Shown here in pieces: positions 17,888 through 26,496 of a stretch of DNA of 64,000 nucleotides. How positions within the stretch are numbered: the stretch's first letter is position 1; each line of letters begins with the position of its first letter. The position numbers were made by a program, and so were the translations under genes. Location of the stretch: assembly GCA_014799465.1 (NCBI GenBank), contig JAAVHZ010000014.1, forward strand, positions 1 to 64,000. Reading direction: 5' to 3'. The notes beneath the pieces were generated by a model. It made no database searches. It was not told the DNA's origin and saw nothing but the letters and a program-made list of their open reading frames with translations. The DNA comes from Lachnospiraceae bacterium (GTDB lineage: Bacteria; Bacillota; Clostridia; Lachnospirales; Lachnospiraceae).

Positions 17888-18688
17888 TTATATCTGATGC
17901 AATTCCTTTTCCAATTCAAGCACCTGCTCCAGAGTAAGATCAGAATACATTGCAATCTCCTCCGGAGACAATTTCCCTGCTTTTATCATTCTTAAAGCGG
18001 ACTGCTTATTTCCCTGCTCTATACCCTGCTCTATACCCTGCTCATATTTTTCCTGATAATTCATTTGCAAAGTCATATAATCCAACCTCCATTTCTCATT
18101 TTTTCTGACAGACTGCACTGCCTCGTCTAACTCTCTGGTAAAGTCATCCTCCGGCTCCTTACCATCTATAAAATCAAGCAGCCTTTTCATTTCCGGAGTA
18201 ACATCATCCATTGTTCCTTTGGTATTTAAAATAATCTTCGTTGTATCATCTCCAAGTCCTAACTCTAGATTTTGGATACAGCGATTTTCAAAAGTATAGA
18301 TGTGTCTTCCTTCACCAAACAAATCAAAGGTACATACAAAAATAACAAAACTTCGTTTCAAGTTTTTGTAATTATCCCCTTTTTCCAAGATATTCAAGTC
18401 TATCATTCCTTGATAATATCTTGTTCTCTTAGGAAGATTTCTATTCTCCGTTGTCTGCATTTCAATATTATAAACGGTTTCTTTGCCATCCTCCACATAG
18501 ATATCCAAGCGTACACTTTTTGCATCCGCAGAAATATCTATCGTCTCCTGCGACTTAGGATATTCAATACGGGATATCCTGATGCCAAGTATACGTTCTA
18601 AGAAAGGCTTGCAAAATTTGGGATTCCTCATAATAACACTAAACATGAAATCATCCTTTATTTGCAGTTCCTCAAAAGCTTTCTCCAT
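17888..18688 (-). CDS. Rpn-family recombination-promoting nuclease / putative transposase
   Basis: A 266-residue protein of the PD-(D/E)XK transposase family (PF12784, Rpn-like). The nuclease core is visible: RLDIYVED followed by YNIEMQT, then RTRYYQGMIDL. The C-terminus carries a short repeated EQGI-type helix and a conserved ending (AGKLSPEEIAMYSDLTLEQV). ATG 18688 with AGGAG seven bases upstream is the start; the frame extends upstream without a site. Rpn proteins are DNA endonucleases that raise recombination; these genes are mobile and multi-copy in Lachnospiraceae. Confidence 0.88.
   Translation of the reverse strand: MEKAFEELQIKDDFMFSVIMRNPKFCKPFLERILGIRISRIEYPKSQETIDISADAKSVRLDIYVEDGKETVYNIEMQTTENRNLPKRTRYYQGMIDLNILEKGDNYKNLKRSFVIFVCTFDLFGEGRHIYTFENRCIQNLELGLGDDTTKIILNTKGTMDDVTPEMKRLLDFIDGKEPEDDFTRELDEAVQSVRKNEKWRLDYMTLQMNYQEKYEQGIEQGIEQGNKQSALRMIKAGKLSPEEIAMYSDLTLEQVLELEKELHQI
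18005..18048. repeat. 12-bp tandem repeat in the Rpn gene
   Basis: The plus strand holds two full copies and a partial third copy of CTGCTCTATACC. It encodes repeated Glu-Gln-Gly-Ile (4 residues per unit) in the coiled C-terminal part. Such slippage repeats are typical of the family. Confidence 0.8.
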
Positions 18689-18912
18689 AATGACGCTCCT
18701 TCTTTTCTTTACCTCTATTATAATATGTGCCTGTGAGGTTGACAAGGACTGATTCTTGTGGCATTTATTGACATCGAAAGTAATGGGCTCTGTTTTTAAC
18801 ATTCCAATGAAAATACCCTAAAAACATCAATAATAGCAGTTAGTCCCTCCGCCCATTTTGCTCCTCAAATAAAGTCTTCCTTTTTGTGGAACATCTCAAA
18901 TATTCCTCTTGA

Positions 18913-21369
18913 TTATTCCACCGCTTTTAACGACTCCGCCATCTGAATCTTCCCTATCTGCCGTTTCATAAACAAGTTGACCACAACAGCAAACAGTACT
19001 GTACAGATAAGTGCTAATACATAGCTCTCCACCGTAATATGAACATCAAACGCCATAATATCAACTTTAATCATACTCATAACAATACGATGAAACAGTG
19101 TTCCCAGCGGCAAGCCGATAAATCCTGCCAACACTGACAAAACCAGATTCTCCCTCAACACATAGCTCTCCGTTTCTTTTGGATAAAAGCCCAGTACCTC
19201 TACTGTTGCAATTTCGCGGCTCCTCTCCGCCAGATTAATGTTTGTCAGATTAAAGGTGACGATAAAAGCCAGTGCACCGGAGAACATCACGATTAGCCAG
19301 ATAATATAATTCAGGCAGGAAAGTGCACTGTCCACCTTTTCCTTTGTAGATATAAGCTGCGTAACACCGGTACTCTCCGTAATATCGGTGAGTTCCTCTG
19401 CTATATCCTGTACATTGCCGTTCACAGACAGTAGTGCCGTATTCGTCTGCCATTCACCAAAGGCATCCGCATAAGTATCGGCAGAAATCATCACAAAATT
19501 ATCCACATAGTTATCAAAAACTCCCTTAACAGTAACGGTTAAGGTATTCATATCCGTATCCTGCATTTCAAATGAATCCCCCACTGATAATGACATCTTT
19601 TCAGCAATACGGCTGCCAATAATGGCACCGCCTTGCTCCGGTAGTGCCAGCGATGTTCCGTCCGAATGAAAATCCCAAAAATCTGTAAGTTTTTCACTGT
19701 ACTCAAAGCTGTACAGGCTGACCGAGTTCATATTTTCTGAACTGTGTAGATTTACACGCTGTACAGAGCATGTGAGGTAATCATCCACTCCTACAATCTT
19801 ATCCAGCTTTTCACTGAAAGACTCCTCCGTTCCTGCTGTAAATGCTGTTTCTATATCATATTTCTGTATCTCCTCAAATTGCACAGTACCAACACCAATC
19901 ATAGAATCCCGTACTCCAAAAGCTGTCACCACGAGACCGGTGCAGCAGCTAATACCAACAAGCATCATAATAAGTCGCCGTTTATAGCGGAACATATTGC
20001 GCAACGTAATTTTCTGTAAAAACGACAAGCGTTTCCAAACCAGTGCAAAACGCTCCAGCAAAATTCTTTTTCCCTTTTTGGAAGTGCGTGGTCGAATCAG
20101 CTTAGCCGGATTTTCTCCAAGTTCATTTCGGCATGATATCCATGTGCTGCCGAGAATGCCCAGCAAAGATACTGCCAATGTAATCATTGCTAAATAAGTA
20201 CTGAATAGATAGGACAACGGTGCAAAATCATAAAGGGCATTGTACGCATACCAAAAAACCTTCGGCAATCCCCATGTTCCCAAGAAGAATCCGAGCACCC
20301 ATCCAATCAGTGTGGCACTGCCCGCATACAGCAAATATTTTGAGATAATTGTTCTGTTTCTAAAGCCCATTGCTTTCAGCACGCCAATCTGTGTGCGTTC
20401 TTCATCAACCATGCGGGTCATGGTAGTAATACAGACAAGCATAGCAATCATAATAAAAAATATTGGAAAAATATTTGCCACACCGCTTAGAATTGAGGTA
20501 TCATTCTCAAAGCTGGAATATCCGGAATTCTCACTTCGGGTAAGCACATAAGTTTCAGGAGCTGCAATCCCCGCCTGTTCTGCCAGCTCCGGCGGTAATC
20601 CTGTTTCTGCAATCAGCATATCGTACCGTTCATCTGCAAGCTGTTTGCAGGTTTCTGTAATCTCTGTTTTATGTTTCTCAATCAGTTCATCATATTCATC
20701 GCTATATATCCCGGCTGTTTCATTGAGAGTCAAATTTATTTCCGTATAAACCTCATCGGTAAAATTTTCCATTGGAAGATAAATAAAGCCCTCCAGAGCA
20801 CCATTTCCGATTCCGGTTGTCCCACGGTCATTCCCCAGATAAAGCGGAGATTCCGCCAATCCTACGATTGTAAATTCTGTACCGGAAAGCCGGTCTGCAA
20901 CAGCTTCGGTATTTTCATCTGCAATCTGGATAACTGTTCCGATGCTTTTTTCGTCAAACACCCTTGCGTCGGCAAGACATTCATTATCTGCTTCCGGTAA
21001 TCTGCCTGTTTTCAGTGATGACAGATTCACATTTTCCGGCAGAGAAAGAAACTTAAATGAATTTATATTACTATCATACTCTGCCAAAGCGTCTATGCTC
21101 CTGCCTCCCTCTGCCAGTCCGATTCCGGCAATTTCAGAAAAGGCATTTACATCATCCTCTGAAAATCCAAGGGTGGAAATCAGACGGAAATCGTAAAAGT
21201 GCTGTTTAATAAGATAGTCCTCACAGGTGTTCCACATCGCATTTTTCGTAATTTTTAGTCCCGCAAAAAATCCTACACTGAGCATTACAATCAAAAGCAG
21301 TGCCATATACCTGCCAAAAAAAGATTTAATTGCCCGAATCGTCAATTTAAAAGAAGATTTCATAGGCAT
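18913..21369 (-). CDS. FtsX/MacB-type ABC transporter permease
   Basis: An 818-residue permease with an N-terminal membrane helix (about 18-38), a large extracellular domain, three helices in the first FtsX core (about 315-430), a second N-terminal-like helix near 470, another extracellular region, and a final three-helix core (about 690-815). This is the two-FtsX architecture of lipoprotein/peptide mechanotransmission ABC systems. ATG 21369 overlaps the ATPase stop (TGATG), which couples translation; an in-frame GTG at 21375 is the alternative. It forms a complete pair with the ATPase. Substrate unknown. Confidence 0.9.
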   Translation of the reverse strand: MPMKSSFKLTIRAIKSFFGRYMALLLIVMLSVGFFAGLKITKNAMWNTCEDYLIKQHFYDFRLISTLGFSEDDVNAFSEIAGIGLAEGGRSIDALAEYDSNINSFKFLSLPENVNLSSLKTGRLPEADNECLADARVFDEKSIGTVIQIADENTEAVADRLSGTEFTIVGLAESPLYLGNDRGTTGIGNGALEGFIYLPMENFTDEVYTEINLTLNETAGIYSDEYDELIEKHKTEITETCKQLADERYDMLIAETGLPPELAEQAGIAAPETYVLTRSENSGYSSFENDTSILSGVANIFPIFFIMIAMLVCITTMTRMVDEERTQIGVLKAMGFRNRTIISKYLLYAGSATLIGWVLGFFLGTWGLPKVFWYAYNALYDFAPLSYLFSTYLAMITLAVSLLGILGSTWISCRNELGENPAKLIRPRTSKKGKRILLERFALVWKRLSFLQKITLRNMFRYKRRLIMMLVGISCCTGLVVTAFGVRDSMIGVGTVQFEEIQKYDIETAFTAGTEESFSEKLDKIVGVDDYLTCSVQRVNLHSSENMNSVSLYSFEYSEKLTDFWDFHSDGTSLALPEQGGAIIGSRIAEKMSLSVGDSFEMQDTDMNTLTVTVKGVFDNYVDNFVMISADTYADAFGEWQTNTALLSVNGNVQDIAEELTDITESTGVTQLISTKEKVDSALSCLNYIIWLIVMFSGALAFIVTFNLTNINLAERSREIATVEVLGFYPKETESYVLRENLVLSVLAGFIGLPLGTLFHRIVMSMIKVDIMAFDVHITVESYVLALICTVLFAVVVNLFMKRQIGKIQMAESLKAVE

Positions 21370-22088
21370 CACCACTCAATCTCGTCAATGGGAACGATGG
21401 TACTGTTCAAGTCATTAGACTGTATTTTTCCGCTTTTGATGCGGATAACACGGTCTGCCATAGGTGCAATAGCCTGATTATGTGTGATAATCACTACGGT
21501 GGTATTTCGCTCACGGCTCAAATCATAAAGCAATTTCAAAACCACCTTTCCCGTCAAATAATCCAGTGCACCGGTCGGCTCATCACAGAGCAGCAGCCGC
21601 GGATTCTTTGCCAGAGCACGGGCAATTGCAACTCGCTGCTGTTCACCCCCGGAAAGCTGTGCCGGGAAGTTGTTCGCCCGTTCTGCAAGTCCAACCATAT
21701 CCAAAGCCTCTTCTGCAGGAATGGGATTTTTGCAAAGCTGGGCTGCAATTTCCACGTTTTCAAGTGCCGTAAGGTTTGGAATCAGATTATAAAACTGGAA
21801 CACAAATCCTACGTCATGGCGACGGTATTCTATAAGCTCCCGCTTTCCAAGAGAAGATATAATCTTTCCGTCAAACTCAATCTTTCCATCGGTAATTGTG
21901 TCCATACCCCCAAGCATATTGAGAAGCGTTGTCTTTCCAGCCCCGGATGAGCCTAGCAAAATACAAAATTCTCCCTTCTCTATGTGAAAGCTTACACCGG
22001 ATAATGCCTTGATTTGTGTCTCTCCTGTACCGTAGCTCTTTATGACATTTTGAAACTGTATATAATGTTCATGCATCACTTCCGCCAT
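21369..22088 (-). CDS. MacB/LolD-type ABC transporter ATPase
   Basis: A 239-residue ATPase with Walker [11 protein letters not shown]-loop [10 protein letters not shown], signature [10 protein letters not shown] and Walker [13 protein letters not shown]. All are standard for the LolD/MacB/FtsE class that powers FtsX-like permeases. A GGAGG site lies six bases before ATG. It is translationally coupled to the permease. No adjacent regulator; the gene upstream is an ANT(6)-like enzyme. Confidence 0.94.
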   Translation of the reverse strand: MAEVMHEHYIQFQNVIKSYGTGETQIKALSGVSFHIEKGEFCILLGSSGAGKTTLLNMLGGMDTITDGKIEFDGKIISSLGKRELIEYRRHDVGFVFQFYNLIPNLTALENVEIAAQLCKNPIPAEEALDMVGLAERANNFPAQLSGGEQQRVAIARALAKNPRLLLCDEPTGALDYLTGKVVLKLLYDLSRERNTTVVIITHNQAIAPMADRVIRIKSGKIQSNDLNSTIVPIDEIEW

Positions 22089-22112
22089 ATTTAACCTCCA
22101 AATATTTTTATT

Positions 22113-22985
22113 CTAATATATTTGAGTTGCATCTTTGGGCAATTCTCTTATATGTTTTAAAAACATCCTGCAATTTTCACTGTCACTTAGATTATAAATA
22201 TATCCCAGCTTATCTCCTGCATATTTTGAAACATCATCAAACAAATCACACATTCTAAAAATTGCATCCCAGCATTCCTCTATATTCGAAGAACAATATG
22301 TAGATAAATATTTATTCCATTCTTCTGCTTTAAGCCAATTATACATATATTTTCCTGATTTGCCCACACTGACAGAAAAATTTGTTTCTATACCCACCTT
22401 CCATGATAACATTTTTTCCAGTTGTTTTCTAACACAAAAATTCAACATATCCTGTACATAAGGTATTTCACCCCTCCACATACCTTTTGCCACGTTATTA
22501 AGACACCACCAGAACTCATTACAGGTGCATAGATACTGCTCCTTTGACGGCCGCTTTACCCTGTAATCTTCATCTGTTGACTTCGTAATCATTGAAAACA
22601 TTTTGTCCTTATCCAATAAAATTCTGCACAATTTATCATTTAATATATATTTTTTTGAATGTGAAATACTTTCCACATGCAAGTCAATCCTATTACCATC
22701 TTTAAACTGCATAAGCCATCCGTAATAATTCTCTTTATCACTGGGGAAATCAGGATGTTCATCAGGATATTGCATAAATAAACGCTCTCCAAACCTATCA
22801 ATCCAATTCTTATTTTCAATATATGGTCTCGTATCTGTCACAACATAAACTATATCATAATCTTGAAATATATCTTTGGGAACATTATCATTAGTACGTG
22901 AGCCATTCATATATACCGCCCTTATGTTATCATCCTGATTAGCAATATCCAGTATAAGATTATACATCTCTATTTCTGTTCTCAT
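22113..22985 (-). CDS. ANT(6)-like aminoglycoside 6-adenylyltransferase family protein
   Basis: A 290-residue nucleotidyltransferase. The NT core reads GSRTNDNVPKDIFQDYDIV (about 28-46; metal-binding Asp42 and Asp44), with a third acidic residue in NRIDLHVES. The long helical C-terminal domain and length fit the streptomycin adenylyltransferase family (PF04439). ATG 22985 has GGAGG eight bases upstream. Chromosomal copies in gut Clostridia are common and do not all give resistance, so resistance is only a possibility. It is 24 bp upstream of the ABC pair. Confidence 0.82.
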   Translation of the reverse strand: MRTEIEMYNLILDIANQDDNIRAVYMNGSRTNDNVPKDIFQDYDIVYVVTDTRPYIENKNWIDRFGERLFMQYPDEHPDFPSDKENYYGWLMQFKDGNRIDLHVESISHSKKYILNDKLCRILLDKDKMFSMITKSTDEDYRVKRPSKEQYLCTCNEFWWCLNNVAKGMWRGEIPYVQDMLNFCVRKQLEKMLSWKVGIETNFSVSVGKSGKYMYNWLKAEEWNKYLSTYCSSNIEECWDAIFRMCDLFDDVSKYAGDKLGYIYNLSDSENCRMFLKHIRELPKDATQIY

Positions 22986-23030
22986 CCTCAATTCCTCCGT
23001 AATTTGAACTATAATGGTTGTCAGATTCTG

Positions 23031-24281
23031 CTATAACCAATTTATCCTATTTTCAAATATTACCTTCCTATTCCCTTTTATTATTTTCCCAATCTCATAG
23101 CAGTCATAATATTTTTTCACATGATTTATTACCATATCTTTGTATTTTTCCGAAACTACAATGTTAAATCCAACACCGCAGTTAAATGTACGCAGCATTT
23201 CTTTATCGCTGATATTTCCATTGTTTCTTATATACTTAAATATTTCGGGTATTTTCAATTTTGACAGGTCTATTTCTGCACTTAATCCATCCGATACCAC
23301 TCTTGACAGATTACCTTCTATTCCACCTCCGGTAATATGTGCCATACCGTGTATTATATCCTTTCCAAATAAATCTTTTAATGACTTATAATATGGTGTA
23401 TGTGGTTTCATAATCTGTTCAATAAAAGTCATGCCTTCAATTTTATCTAATTTTATCTCCGGCATCTTATCCATAAGCAAACATACAAGTGAGTAGCCAT
23501 TTGTATGAAGCCCGTTAGATGCTATTGCAAGCACTATATCATTTTCTTGAATTTTACTTCCATCCACTACTTTTGATTTTTCCACAATTCCCGCAATGGT
23601 TGAAGTAAGCACATAGACCCCATGGTCAACCACTAATGGCTGAATGGAAGTTTCACCGCCTACCAATGAACACTCATTTTCCCTGCATGCGTCTGATACT
23701 CCTTTTACCAGACTCTTTATAGTATCTTTTTCTGCATTGCCACATACAATGGTATCTAAAACCGCCAAAGGCTTTGCACCCATAACTGCTATATCATTTA
23801 CCAGATGGTTAATCATATCATGGCATATAGATTCTGTGTAACCATATTCCATTGCAAGCTTTTGTTTTGAACCTGGCTCTTCTGATTTCAAAACAAGTAC
23901 CGGTTCTTTAATCTCCTTAAAATCTATATCATATAATGATGCAAACGGACCTAATCCGTTAAGTACACGTTTATCATGGCTCTCCAGATGCTTCGCCATT
24001 TCCTTTTTAATCGTATCAGTATAAGTAATATCAATACCTGCTTTGCTGTAAGACAAACCTTCCATTTCTTTTTGGTTTCCTGCAAGTATTTCATCCACAG
24101 TCACGTCTAATGCTATGGCTAAATCATACAATATTTCTATATTAGGAAATGTAATACCTGTTTCCCACTTTGAAACCGCCTGAAATGAAATATTTAATTT
24201 TTCCGCCAACTGCTGCTGGGTCATGCCCAATTCCCTGCGTTTATTCATTATAAAATTACCAACTTTTACACTATTCAGCAT
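23031..24281 (-). CDS. XRE HTH domain fused to a PurM-like (AIR synthase) domain
   Basis: A 416-residue fusion. Residues 1-65 form an XRE helix-turn-helix (LGMTQQQLAEKLNISFQAVS). Residues 75-410 follow PurM (aminoimidazole ribonucleotide synthetase) from end to end: YSKAGIDI, NGLGPFASLYD, VNDIAVMGAKPLAVLD, GGETSIQP, ASNGLHTNGYSL, AHITGGGIEGNLSR, RTFNCGVGF. The PurM GTDGVGTK loop is changed to SEEPGSKQ, so catalysis may be altered. The start at 24281 has GGAGG eight bases upstream. It could be a purine-sensing regulator or a moonlighting enzyme; no other purine gene is nearby. Confidence 0.85.
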   Translation of the reverse strand: MLNSVKVGNFIMNKRRELGMTQQQLAEKLNISFQAVSKWETGITFPNIEILYDLAIALDVTVDEILAGNQKEMEGLSYSKAGIDITYTDTIKKEMAKHLESHDKRVLNGLGPFASLYDIDFKEIKEPVLVLKSEEPGSKQKLAMEYGYTESICHDMINHLVNDIAVMGAKPLAVLDTIVCGNAEKDTIKSLVKGVSDACRENECSLVGGETSIQPLVVDHGVYVLTSTIAGIVEKSKVVDGSKIQENDIVLAIASNGLHTNGYSLVCLLMDKMPEIKLDKIEGMTFIEQIMKPHTPYYKSLKDLFGKDIIHGMAHITGGGIEGNLSRVVSDGLSAEIDLSKLKIPEIFKYIRNNGNISDKEMLRTFNCGVGFNIVVSEKYKDMVINHVKKYYDCYEIGKIIKGNRKVIFENRINWL

Positions 24282-24394
24282 AATAATTTCCTCCGTTTTT
24301 ATTTTATAATAAATTACGCATCTCAATCAGTGCAATAACTATGTAAGAGAAAATTGCAGAGTAATTCAACCCGATGTTGAATCTGAAAGCTGTC

Positions 24395-25663
24395 CTAGTC
24401 AATCACTAATGCCAGATTCTTCTGCATGGTTGAATCATCGGCATACTGTTGTGCCATCCACCTATAACATTCTGTAAGTTCTGTCGAATCTAATCCTGCT
24501 GAAATTGTTCCCTGTAAGGCAGCATGTGCCACCCAATATGATTTATCTTTCATAAGCATAATAAATTCGTCTATATATTCTTCTGCATCCGGACATTTTC
24601 CCATTACATAGACTGCTGTTTTACGAACATCTTCCGGATTATCAGTGTTCATTGCATATGCAAGCACATCACCTGCACAACTACCGGAACAATCCTTCAA
24701 AAAAAACAGAATCCTTAGTTTGTCAACTTTGTTTTCCTGATAAAGCAGTCTCAGCATTGGTTGATAAAACTTGTCCTTTTTCTCCTTTGGCAGCATTCCT
24801 GCACGTTCTACTGCTGCCATTTCATCTTCCCCTGCCAGAAATTTCTCAAATAAGATTATTCCATGCTCACTGCTGTATTTTAACAGCAACCATAAACGTA
24901 TGTCATTCATTTCCTTCTCTTTAATATTTATCAGAAAATCTATCGTATCAGGAGAAAGTTTTTTGAATCTAGAAAAACTTGTAACACATTTTTTCTTTTG
25001 TTCTATCAAATCAGAATTTTTGTATTGATTCATCAATTCTTCTTCATTGCCTAAATAATAATAACCATATTGATACACATTATAACCTGCTGCAATCTCT
25101 TTAAAATAATTCATATACCAATCTTCAAAATTCATTCCTGTCAGATATGGGGGACATCCCCCCTCTAAATTCCAATCAAAATAGACAATTTTTCCTCTCT
25201 CACTGCCCTTGCACATTAAAATATTATCATATGTACATCCCTTGGTGCCAATCACAAGTATCCCTGCATAAATGTCACTCATTATTTCTTCATATTTCTC
25301 ATCATCTTCAAGTTCATCCGTTTCGTCCATAACCAGTTTCCACTTTGCAGCAGTCATTTTCTCATCAATAAAAGGCTGTTTTTCAGTATTTTGATTAAGC
25401 CAGTCACGATTCCATGCCTCTACCTGTTCTAATGAATATAATCCGTAATCGGGACCCGCACCGCCATTTCCTATTTGGGTTAAAAATGTAACATATGCCT
25501 CTGGTAATGTTAATCCATACTTTTTTTCAAATTCATGTACTTTTTCAAGAGTTGTTACGGGATTTAACTGATATTTGTGCTTGCCCGCACCAAATACCTC
25601 CAAGTCCTTGTCTACAGATTTTGCATTATTCAATATATTTTCTATGACTTCTCTATTCAGCAT
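24395..25663 (-). CDS. SMI1/KNR4 family protein with helical repeat tail
   Basis: A 422-residue protein. The N-terminal half has SMI1/KNR4 features: LEKVHEFEKKYGLTLPEAYV, then FLTQIGNGGAGPDYGLYSLE, and VIGTKGCTYDNILMCKG. The C-terminal half (about 230-420) is all-helical with HEAT-like units (DVRKTAVYVMGKCP, YWVAHAALQG). The SMI1 superfamily includes immunity proteins against contact-dependent and polymorphic toxins; no toxin gene is adjacent, so it may be an orphan immunity protein. The site GGAG precedes ATG. Confidence 0.85.
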   Translation of the reverse strand: MLNREVIENILNNAKSVDKDLEVFGAGKHKYQLNPVTTLEKVHEFEKKYGLTLPEAYVTFLTQIGNGGAGPDYGLYSLEQVEAWNRDWLNQNTEKQPFIDEKMTAAKWKLVMDETDELEDDEKYEEIMSDIYAGILVIGTKGCTYDNILMCKGSERGKIVYFDWNLEGGCPPYLTGMNFEDWYMNYFKEIAAGYNVYQYGYYYLGNEEELMNQYKNSDLIEQKKKCVTSFSRFKKLSPDTIDFLINIKEKEMNDIRLWLLLKYSSEHGIILFEKFLAGEDEMAAVERAGMLPKEKKDKFYQPMLRLLYQENKVDKLRILFFLKDCSGSCAGDVLAYAMNTDNPEDVRKTAVYVMGKCPDAEEYIDEFIMLMKDKSYWVAHAALQGTISAGLDSTELTECYRWMAQQYADDSTMQKNLALVID

Positions 25664-25878
25664 TTTTTCTTTTTCTCCTTATACAATATCTGTTATAATA
25701 ATCTCCTTTTATGGCAAAAAGCAAAAAGTTCTTATACCCATTGACAGGCTGACCAATGGGAAACCTTTTTTCTTGACAAATGTGACAATTGCCTTTAAGA
25801 TAGTAAATATTTGTTCTTACCAAATCGTAAAGATACAGTTTACCATTTTCATCACATCTTTTAACATCTAATACGACT
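25664..25878 (-). pseudogene. Degenerate duplicated gene tail
   Basis: This gap carries a second, diverged copy of part of the neighbouring NTPase gene: a 44-bp stretch at 25728-25771 repeats 25988-26031 with three mismatches, and in one frame it encodes KGFPLVSLSMGIRT, compared with KGFPLDSLSIDIRT in the intact gene. Upstream of it is unrelated coding-like sequence (KVVLDVKRCDENGKLYLYDL). A 97-codon frame (25653-25946) bridges both but overlaps two good genes and has no ribosome binding site. I read it as debris from recombination. Confidence 0.5.
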
Positions 25879-26496
25879 TTAGCATGGCAAAAACTTTTTA
25901 AAAAAACTGACAAATCCATTTTCAGCTTCATCTGAAACTGATTCATAATCAGATTCTCCGGCTTCTAAATCGTAATAATATTTTCCGGTTCTTATATCTA
26001 TTGACAGGCTGTCCAATGGGAAACCTTTTTTTCTTTCTTTATGTGGTTTTGAAGTAATTATAAATGGTTCACTTGCCATACTTTCTTCCATTGCACTATG
26101 TACATTTCCATCTTCTGTTACTAAACATACCGCATTTTTATATCTTGCCTTTAAATCTCCATATTTTTCTGCCAGATTAGCATAATATTCAATCATTTCT
26201 TCGTCAGATAAATATCTCCCGTTAATAGTCCTCACATGAACTCCCGGCTGCTCTTCCTCAGGTATATTCTCTATGTACAATCCTGAGTCGCATGAGAAAA
26301 CCGGCATATGAAACGCATTATAATATCCTAATGCCTTCTTTTTTGCATTCTCTAATGGTGTATTGCCATCTTCTTCTATTTCAGGAATGTCCATATCAAT
26401 ATCATTAAGACCAATTATTTCTATTTCAAGAGAGCTTAACCATTTCCTCATTCCATTAAGCTTCGCCGGATTCCCTGTACCATATAGTATTTTCAT
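25879..26496 (-). CDS. Non-canonical purine NTP pyrophosphatase (RdgB/HAM1-like)
   Basis: A 205-residue protein of the Ham1/RdgB fold: start LYGTGNPAKLNGMRKWL matches the family's substrate loop (usual TxNxxK), SCDSGLYIENI corresponds to the ADDSGL catalytic Asp region, and a C-terminal SDEAENGF block corresponds to SHRxxA but lacks its SHR. Known members hydrolyse ITP/dITP/XTP to monophosphates. This is a divergent branch with an altered C-terminal substrate motif. Its start overlaps the stop of the upstream gene by 4 bp (ATGA), so it is coupled to the GNAT-phosphatase fusion. Confidence 0.72.
   Translation of the reverse strand: MKILYGTGNPAKLNGMRKWLSSLEIEIIGLNDIDMDIPEIEEDGNTPLENAKKKALGYYNAFHMPVFSCDSGLYIENIPEEEQPGVHVRTINGRYLSDEEMIEYYANLAEKYGDLKARYKNAVCLVTEDGNVHSAMEESMASEPFIITSKPHKERKKGFPLDSLSIDIRTGKYYYDLEAGESDYESVSDEAENGFVSFFKKFLPC

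Noticed and set aside
25653-25946. 97-codon minus-strand frame as a real gene
   Set aside because: Overlaps the NTPase end and the SMI1 start, lacks a ribosome site, and includes duplicated NTPase sequence in the wrong frame.
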